Part shown: positions 56,173 through 64,000 of the stretch, piece by piece
Layout of the letters: every line of letters starts with the position of its first letter
Numbering within the stretch: position 1 is the stretch's first letter
NCBI GenBank assembly: GCA_963580285.1
Contig: OY757019.1
Span: 59,602,587 to 59,666,586 of the forward strand
DNA length: 64,000 nucleotides
Reading direction: 5' to 3'
Source of the DNA: Lucinisca nassula
Lineage: Eukaryota; Mollusca; Bivalvia; Lucinida; Lucinidae
Notes under the pieces: model-generated
The model's database searches: none
The model's input: the letters and a program-made list of their open reading frames with translations, nothing else
What the model was told of the DNA's origin: nothing
Translations under genes and position numbers: made by a program

Positions 56173-58341
56173 CAGTTCTGCACTAAACTGGCGAATTGAA
56201 AATTGTATACAGAGCAGAGATCTGCGTTGAAATATAAAACTCTTAGTTGGTTGCAGTGCTAGGTTGTATGCAGTGCTCTGCATTGAAGTGTTATTCACAG
56301 TTGACTGAAGAGCTACGCTGATTGCAGAGCTCTGCATTAGCCAAGCGAATTCCAATTTGTACGCAGAGCTATGTCGAGCTCTTCATTAGACTGGCGAATT
56401 GAAAGTTGTATGCAGAGCGATGTCGAGCGCAGAGCTGTGCACTGATATGGTGATTTTAAAGTTGGATGCAGACTTAAGGCAATTGCAGAGTTCTGCCCTA
56501 ACCTGCGCATTGAAAGTTGTATGCAGAGCTATGTTGAGATATGTCGATTGCAGAGTTGAGCGTTAATATGGTGATTTCAAAGTTGGATGCAACCCTAAGC
56601 CGATTGCAGAGTTCTGCACTAAACTGGCGAATTCAAAGTTATATGCAGAGCTATGTCGAGCTATGTCGATTGTACAGCTCTGTATTGATATGGCGATTTC
56701 AAAGTTTGATGCAGACCTAAGGCGATTGCAGAGCTCTGTACTAAATTGGCGCATTGAAAGTTGCTTGCAGTGCTATGTCGAGCTATGTCGAGCTCCGCAT
56801 TAGACTGGCGAATTGAAAGCTGTATGCAGAGCTATTTTGAGCTATGTCGAGCTCTGCACTAGACTGGCGAATTGAAAATTGTATGCAGAGCTTTATGGAG
56901 CTATGTCGATTGCAGAGCTCTGCATTGACACGACGATTTCAAAGTTGGATGCAGACCTAAGGCGATTGTAGAGCTCTGCACTAAACCGGGGCATTGATTG
57001 TTGCATGCAGAGCTATGTCGAGCTCTGCATTAGACTGGCGAATTGAAAGTTGTAAACAGAGCTATGTCGAGCTCTGCATTAGATTGTCGAATTGAAAGTT
57101 GTACGCAGAGCTATGTCGAGCTATGTCGTGTTCTGCATTAGACTGGCGAATTGAAAGTTATAAACAGAGCTATGTCGAGCTCTGCATTAGATTGGCGAAT
57201 TGAAAGTTGTACGCAGAGCTATGTCGAGCTATGTCGTGTTCTGCATTAGACTGGCGAATTGAAAGTTGTATACAGAGCATTGTCGAGCTATGTCGATTGC
57301 AGAGCTGTGCATTGATATGTTGATTTCAAAGTTCGATGCAGATCTAAGGCGATTACAGAGCTTTGCACTAAACTGGCGCATTGAAAGTTGTATGCAGAGC
57401 TATGTCGAGCTATGCCGAGCTCTGCATTAGACTGGCGAATTGAAAGTTGTATGCAGAGGTATGCCGAGCTATGTCGAGTACAGAGCTGTGCATTGATGTG
57501 CAATTATTTATGTTTATGCAGACCTAAGCCGATTGCAGAGCTCTGCACTAGACTGGCGAAGTGAAAGTTGCATGCAGAGCTTCGTCGAGATATGTCGATT
57601 GCAGAGCATTGCATTGATATGGTGATTTCAAAATTGGATGCAGACCTAAGGCGATTGCAGAGCTCTGCATTTAACTTGTGCTGTGAAATGTGTATGCCGA
57701 GCTATGTCGAGCTTTGCATTAGACTGGCGAACTGAAAGCTGCATGCAGAGCTATGTCGAGATATGTCGAGTTCTGCATTAGACTAGCGAATTAAAAGTTG
57801 TATGCAGAGTTATGTCGAGCTATGGCAATTGCAGAGCTCTGCACTGATATGGTGATTTCAAAGTTGGATGCAGACCTTAAGCGATTGCAGAGCTCTGCAC
57901 TAAACTGACACATTGAAAGTTGTATGCCGAGCTATGTCGAGCTATTTCGAACTCTGCAATAGACTGGCGAAATGATAGTTGATAGCTATGTCGAGATTTG
58001 TCGAACTGTTTATTAGACTGGCGAACTGAAAGTTGTATGCAGAGCGATGTTGAGCTCTGCATTAGACTTGCGAATTGAAGGTTGTATGCAGAGCTATGTC
58101 GAGCTATGTTGATTGCAGAGTTCTGCATTCATTTGTTGATTTCATAGTTGGATGCAGACCTAAGGCGATTGCAGAGCTCTGCACTAAACTGACGCATTGA
58201 CAGTTGTATGCAGAGCTATGTCGAGCTCTGCATTAGACTCGCAAACTGAAAGTTGTATGCAGAGCTATGTCGAGCGCAGAGCTGTGCATTGATGTGCTGA
58301 TTTCAAAGTGTATGCAGATTTAAGCCGATTGCAGAGATTTG

Positions 58342-58459
58342 TTTGTTTGTTTGATTTGAGGTTTAACGCTGATCATTTTGGAAACGCTGCTTCCAATTTA
58401 CCCGACATTGAGATGGAATGGCATCTCAAGCCCTGTCGACTAATTAAACCAATAGGGCT
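58342..58459 (-). mobile_element. SINE family A in satellite, shortened
   Basis: Carries the private changes cgctgatcattttggaaacg and gagatggaatggcatctc, shared with the copy at 60731; the head is deleted. Confidence 0.8.
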
Positions 58460-60730
58460 GCCGAGTTGAAATTGGATGCAGACCTAAGGCGATTGCAGAG
58501 CTCAGCACTAAACTGGCGCATTTAAAGTTGTATGCAGAACTTTGTCCAGCTATGTCGACCTCTACATTAGACTGGCGAATTGAAAGTTGTATACAGAGCT
58601 ATGTCGAGCTATGTCGAACTCTGCATTAGACTGGCGAAATGAAAGTTGCATGCAGAGCTATGTCGATTGCACAGCTCTGCATTGAATTTGGTGATTTCGA
58701 AGTTGGATGCAGACCTAAGGCGATTGCAGAGCTCTGCACTAAACTGGCACATTTAAAGTTGTATCCAGAGTTATGTCGAGCTCTGCATTAGACAGGTGAA
58801 TGGAAAGTTGTATGCAGAGCTTTGTCGAGCTATGTCGAGCTCTGCAATAGATTGGCGAATTGAAGGAAAGTTGTATTCAGAGCTATTTCGAGCTCTGCAT
58901 TAGACTGCGAATTGAAAGTTGGATGCAGAGCTATGTCGAACTATGTCGAGCGCAGAGCTGTGCACTGATATGGTGATTTCAAAGTTGGATGCAGACCTAA
59001 GGCAATTGCAGAGTTCTGCACTAACCTGCGCATTGAAAGTTGTCGAGCTCTGCATTAGACTGAGGAATTGAAAGTTGTATGCAGAGCTATGTTGAGAGAT
59101 GTCGATTGCAGAGCTGTGCATTGATATGGTGATTTCAAAGTTGGATGCAGACCTAAGCCGATTGCAGAGCTCTGCACTAAACTGGCGAATTCAAAGTTAT
59201 ATGCAGAGCTATGTCTAGTTATGTCCATTGCACAGCTCTGCATTGATATGGTGATTTCAAAGTTTGGTGCAGACCTAAGGCGATTGCAGCGCTCTGTACT
59301 AAACTGGCGCATTGAAAGTTGCTTGCAGTGTTATGTCGAGCTATGTCGAGCTCTGCATTAAACTGGCGAATTGAGTTGTATGCAGAGCTCTGTCCAGCTA
59401 TTTCGATTGCAGAGCTCTGCATTGACATTGTGATTTCAAAAGTGGATGCAGACCTAAGGCGATTGTAGAGCTCTGCACTAAACCGGGACATTGATTGTTG
59501 CCTGCAGAGCTGCGTCGAGCTATGTCGAGCTATGCATAAGACTGGCGAATTAAAAGTTTTATGCAGAGCTATGTCGAGTTCTGCATTAGATTGGCGAATT
59601 GAAAGCTGTATGCAGAGCTATGGCGAGTTCTGCATTAGACTGGCGAATTGAAAGTTGTATGCAGAGCATTGTCGAGCTATGTCTATTGCAGAGCAGTGCA
59701 TTGGTATGGTGATTTCAAAGTTGGATGCAGACGTTAGGCGATTGCAGAGCTCTGCACTAAACTGGCGCATTTAAAGTTGTATGCAGAGCTATGTCGAGCT
59801 CTGCATTAGACTGGCGAATTGAAAGTTGAATGCAGAGCTACGTCGAGTGCAGAGCTGTGCATTGATGTGCTGATATCAAAGTTTATGCAGACCTAAGCCG
59901 ATTGCAGAGCTCTGCACAAGACTGGCGAATTGAAAGTTGCATGCAGAGCTACGTCGAGATATGTCGATTGCAGAGCTCTGCATTGATATGGTCAATTCAA
60001 AATAGGATACAGACCTAAGGTGATTGCAGAGCTCTGCATTTCCTGGCGCAGTGAAATGTGTATGCAGAGCTATGGCGAGCTATGTCGAGCTCTGCATTAG
60101 ACTGGCGATTTGAAAGCTGCATGCAGAGTTATGTCGAGCTATGTCGAGTTCTGCATAGACTAGCGAATTGAAAAATGTATGTAGAGAGCTATGTCGAGCT
60201 ATGACGATTGCAGAGCTCTGCATTGATATGGTGATTTCAAAGTTGGATGCAGACCTAAGGCGATTGCAGAGCTCTGCACAAAACTGGTACATTGAAAGTT
60301 GTATGCCGAGCTATGTCGAGCTATTTCGAACTCTACATTAGACAGGCGAATTGAAAGTTGAATGCAGAGCTATGTCGAACTCTGCATTAGACTGGCGAAT
60401 TGAAAGTTGTATGCAGAGCGATGTCAAGCTATATCGAGCTCTGCATTAGACTTGTGAATTGAAACTTGTATGCAGAGCTATGTCGAGCTATGTTGATTGC
60501 AGAGCTCTGCATTCATATGTTGATTTCAAAGTTGGATGCAGACCTAAGGCGATTGCAGAGCTCTGCACTAAACTGACGCATTGACAGTTGTATGCAGAGC
60601 TATGTCGAGCTCTGCATTAGACTCGCGAACTGAAAGTTGTATGCAGAGCTTTGTCGAGCTATGTCGAGTGCAGAGCTGTGCATTGATGTGCTTATTTCAA
60701 AGTGAATGCAGTTCTAAGACGATTGCAGAG

Positions 60731-60982
60731 CTTTGTTTGTTTGATTGATTTGAGGTTTAACGCTGATCATTTTGGAAACGCTGCTTCCAATTGTGTGGGA
60801 CTTTTACCCGACATTGAGATGGAATGGCATCTCAAGCCCTGTCGCCTAATTAAAACAATAGGGTTTATATGGATTGACGGTCCGACTCGTCCCGCTTTAT
60901 CTGGGCAGGCTTAGATCCTCTAAGCGGTTTACTAGTACTCGTGTGCGTCACGCAGCCTATCTATTTCCTTAGGCCCCGATTG
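60731..60982 (-). mobile_element. SINE family A in satellite, longer sister copy
   Basis: Shares the private changes of the 58342 copy, and the same satellite variants lie on both sides. Confidence 0.82.
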
Positions 60983-61984
60983 GCAGGGCCGACCGATTGC
61001 AGATCGCTGCATTAAACTGGCGAATTGAAAGCTGTATGCAGAGCTATGTTGAGCTGTGTCATTTGCAGAGCTCTGCATTGATATGGTGATATCAAAATTG
61101 GATGCAGGCCTAAGGCGATTGCAGAGCTCAGCACTAAACTGGCCCATTTAAAGTTGTATGCAGAACTATGTCCAGCTATGTCGACCTCTGCATTAGACTG
61201 GCGAATTGAAAGGTGTATACAGCGCTATGTCGAGCTATGTCGAACTCTGCATTAGACTGGCGAAATGAAAGTTGCATGCAGAGCTATGTCGAGCTATGTC
61301 GATTGCACAGCTATGCATTGATATGGTAATTTCAAAGTTGGATGCAGACTTTAGGCGATTTAAGAGCTCTGCACTAAACTGGCACATTTAAAGTTTTATA
61401 CCGAGCCACGTCGAGCTCTGCATTAGACTGGCGAATGGAAAGATGTATGCAGAGCTTTGTCGAGCTATGTCGAGCTCTGCAATAGATTGGCGAATTGAAA
61501 GAAAGTTGTATGGAGAGCTATGTCGAGCTCTGCATTAGTTGCGTATTGAAAGTTAGATGCATGGCTATTTCTAGCTATGTCGATTACAGGGTTCTGCATT
61601 GATACGGTGATTTCAAAGTTTGATGCAGCCCTAAGGCGATTGCAGGGCTCTGCACTAAACTGGCGCATTGAAAGTTGCATACAGAGCTATGTCGAGCTAT
61701 GTCGAGCTCTGCATTAGACTAGCGAATTGAAAGTTGTATGCATGGCTATGTCGAGCTCTGCATTAGACTTGTCGAATTGAAAGTGGTATGCAGAGCTATG
61801 TCGAATTCTGCATAAGACTGGCGAATTGAAAGTTGTATGGAGAGCTATGTCGAGCTCAGAGCTGTGCATTGGTGTGCTGATTTCAAAGTTTTTTGCAGAC
61901 CTAAGCCAACTGCAGAGCTCTGCACTAAACTAGCGAATTTATGGAACGCCTTTACTGCCTCCTGGTGACTTCCTTTTTGCTATT

Positions 61985-62775
61985 GTGTCAACTCTTCGTT
62001 ATATCTTGTTCTTTCATCATTATATCGTGTACTTTAACAATTATATTGGATGCAGTTGACATAAAGTTATGTTTACATACCATTGCATCATAGGCAAACG
62101 TCATTGTATCCTGTGCTTTGATCATTATATTGGATGCAGTTGATATTATGTTATGTATACGTAACATTATATCATAGGCAAACGTCATTGTACCCTGTGC
62201 TTTGATCATTATATTGGATGAAGTTGATATTATGCTACGGTACCATTATATCATAGGCAAAAGTCATTGTATCCTGTGCTTTGATCATTATTTGGATGCA
62301 GTTGATATTATGATTTGTAAACGTACATTTATATCATAGGCAAACGCCATTGTATCCTGTGCTTTGGTTATTATATTGGATGCAGTTGATATTATGCTAT
62401 GTATACGTACGATTATATCATAGACAAACGTCATTGTATCCTGTGCTTTGATCATTATATTGGATGCAGTTGATATTATGCTATGTATACGAACCATTAT
62501 ATCATAGGCATATGTCATTGTATCCTGTGCTTTGATCATTATATTGGGTGCAGTTGATATTATGTTATGTATATGTACCATTATATCATAGGCAAACGTC
62601 ATTGTGTCCTGTGATTTGATCAGTATATTGGATGCAGTTGATCCAATATTGGATGCAGTTGATATTATAGTACGTATACAAACCATTATATCATAGGCAA
62701 ATGTCATTGTATCCTGTGCTTTCATTATTATATTGGATGCAGTTGATAGTATGTTGTTTACTAATAGTTTTCTGG
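61985..62775. repeat. 84-bp tandem repeat, about nine units
   Basis: Units with cattgtatcctgtgctttga, tcattatattggatgcagtt and accattatatcataggcaaa. The period is 84 bp (28 codons), so a minus-strand frame (62872-62288) stays open for 194 codons with the repeat IMIKAQDTMTFAYDIMVRIH. I take this as a by-product of the period rather than a gene. Confidence 0.85.
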
Positions 62776-62859
62776 CATGGACAAACGTCTTTGCATCCTG
62801 TGATGTCATCATTATGGTGGGTGTACTTGACATTATGTCATGGAAAAACTTCCTATGAA

Positions 62860-62960
62860 GTTTCAGCACCATCGGTTGAAAACTGTAGGAGGCGTTATCC
62901 GGAAACGAAAAAGTTTACAGACGGACGGACGGACGGACACAGAGGGGCATAACATAATAC
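62860..62960. repeat. Dispersed-repeat end with (GGAC)n
   Basis: tgaaaactgtaggaggcgtt-atccggaaacgaaaaagt followed by agacggacggacggacgga. The phrase is, from memory, common at the end of bivalve tandem-repeat elements and borders the 84-bp array. Confidence 0.6.
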
Positions 62961-63029
62961 GACCGTTTTTCAAACGGACGTATAAAAAGGTGTTAAAGAG
63001 GAATTTGGTGGATTCTGATTACTTAATAA

Positions 63030-63165
63030 ATTAAGGTTTTACTTTTTTTACACTTATCGGATGATAAAGCCAGTGGGAGGGCATAAAATTCCATGCAGCG
63101 CTAAGCGCTTTATGGAAAATTATAGCGATGACCACTGGCTTAATCACCCGATAAACGTCCAAAAG
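63030..63165. mobile_element. Foldback MITE
   Basis: tacttttttacacttatcgg-atgataaagccagtgg at the left against ccactggcttaatcacccga-taaacgtccaaaagta at the right; the centre is agcgctaagcgct. No ORF. Confidence 0.7.
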
Positions 63166-63390
63166 TAAAATGTCAATTCTTATATTAACACGTTATTTAT
63201 AGATTGTTTTAGATTCGATGTAAATTGTGCGAAATACGCGGCGCAGAAGTGTTTTTAACCAAACGCGTTCGGACCATGATGTTCAACAACAGTCACCATG
63301 ATTTGACGTCAATGGAATGTTACGTCAACCGATCAGGACATTTGTTTATTCGCAACGTCGCTTAAAGGAAAGTCAAAGATAAATGTAAAT
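63166..63390. other. No gene recognised
   Basis: Nothing assigned. Confidence 0.4.
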
Positions 63391-63925
63391 ATAGTACCTC
63401 ACTATCACAGGAGTATAGTAAGTGATTATGGTGGTTCCTTGCTATCACAGGCGACTAGTACGGGGGTAGTGTGTTTCCGCGCTATCACAGGGGGTGTAAT
63501 AGATGACCATGATAAGCCCTTGCTATCGCACGGTGTAAAGTAGTGGTGTATGGTTCCCTACTATCACAGGGGTATAGTAGATCATGGTGGTTGCTCACTA
63601 TCACAGGGTGTATAGTTGTGTGGTATGATAGTAATGATAGTATTACAATATCACAGGGTCTCCATATAGTAGCAGTGCACTGTTTTGCCACACTATTACA
63701 TGTGGTATAGCAGTGTGGTATGATAGTATTACATTATTTCAGGGACACCATATAGTATGGTGCACTGTTTTTCCTCACTATTACAGGTGGTATAGAAGAG
63801 GGATATGGTCGTTCTTTTCTAGCACAGTGGGTTATAGTAGAGCAGTATGGTGTTTCGTCACTATCACAGGAGGTGTAGTAGTGCGTAGTGTATGGTGATT
63901 CCTTGTTATCAACGTGGGTTCAGCA
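63391..63925. repeat. Degenerate minisatellite, units of about 45-60 bp
   Basis: The phrase cactatcacagg(g)gtatagta recurs about ten times with variable spacers (tggtggttcctt, gtgtggtatgatagta). No CRISPR-like constant repeat. Not coding. Confidence 0.75.
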
Positions 63926-64000
63926 GTATTTAAATTAGTGGTGAATGTTGACTCGTCACGATCAAATGGTAAAGTGTAAAGAGTCTACCCCGATTGTCTT

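Larger units (their letters stand above)
55804..61940 (+). repeat. Satellite array, right (56-bp monomer, higher-order structure)
   Basis: About 6.1 kb. Three module types recur. A: gattgcagagctctgcattg, tggtgatttcaaagttggat, gcagacctaaggc. B: the same start, then cactaaactggcgcattgaa and gttgtatgcagagctatgtc. C: gagctctgcattagactggc, gaattgaaagttgtatgcag. A and B are both 56 bp; a 10-bp extra gagctatgtc is often added. Larger blocks repeat at about 2.4-2.6 kb. Orientation is opposite to the left array. Not coding. Confidence 0.92.

Noticed and set aside
63391..63925. Regularly spaced repeats resembling a CRISPR array
   Set aside because: Repeat units vary, spacers are themselves repetitive, and the genome is eukaryotic.

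Overview
The window is animal nuclear DNA with almost no intact host gene. Every recognisable piece is a mobile element, a relic of one, or tandem DNA. Dense short interspersed elements (SINEs), 5'-truncated Penelope-like elements, hairpin and inverted-repeat elements, and tandem repeats built around phrases such as 'gagcacgaagtgctcatggt' together resemble a lophotrochozoan genome, most likely a bivalve mollusc. The species cannot be fixed from sequence alone.

Layout. 1-5566: the 3' part of an LTR retrotransposon of Ty3/gypsy type carrying an envelope gene: integrase, a splice acceptor, an envelope frame broken by one stop codon and a late frame displacement, a second splice acceptor, a small ORF with a basic nuclear-localisation-like C-terminus, an array of about a dozen TCCTGGTCA motifs, and a probable 3' LTR ending in ...ACA at 5566. 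5.6-12 kb: SINE copies, a broken Penelope reverse transcriptase and a pogo-like MITE. 12-14.4 kb: a tandem array with a nested SINE. 14.5-15.7 kb: exons of a damaged OTU-domain gene. 16-26 kb: tandem repeats, a foldback-like element whose arms carry a 33-bp minisatellite, and more SINEs. 27-28.1 kb: a pseudogene with a CxxC...HxxC motif. 28-41 kb: SINEs, MITEs, microsatellites and a 2-kb tandem-repeat element. 41-49 kb: several broken Penelope copies, a mariner transposase relic and hairpin elements. 49.9-52.6 and 55.8-61.9 kb: two large arrays of the same 56-bp satellite in opposite orientation, flanking 3.2 kb that holds another coding relic. 62-62.8 kb: an 84-bp tandem repeat. 63.4-63.9 kb: a degenerate minisatellite.

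How the parts relate. The Penelope copies are mostly 3' ends, as expected of target-primed reverse transcription. SINE family A (my label), about 300 bp, carries a (CAAA)n tail and is flanked by 12-14 bp target duplications in the clearest cases. It is nested in older elements and in the satellite. Two SINEs inside the right satellite array share private changes and sit about 2.4 kb apart in matching surroundings, so they were copied with the array as part of a larger repeat unit. The strongest candidates for something little described are the envelope-bearing element with its spliced small ORF and motif-rich LTR, and the inverted pair of palindromic satellite arrays.

Limits. Identities come from reading motifs by eye, with no database search. 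SINE and MITE boundaries are accurate to a few bases only where a target duplication is quoted.
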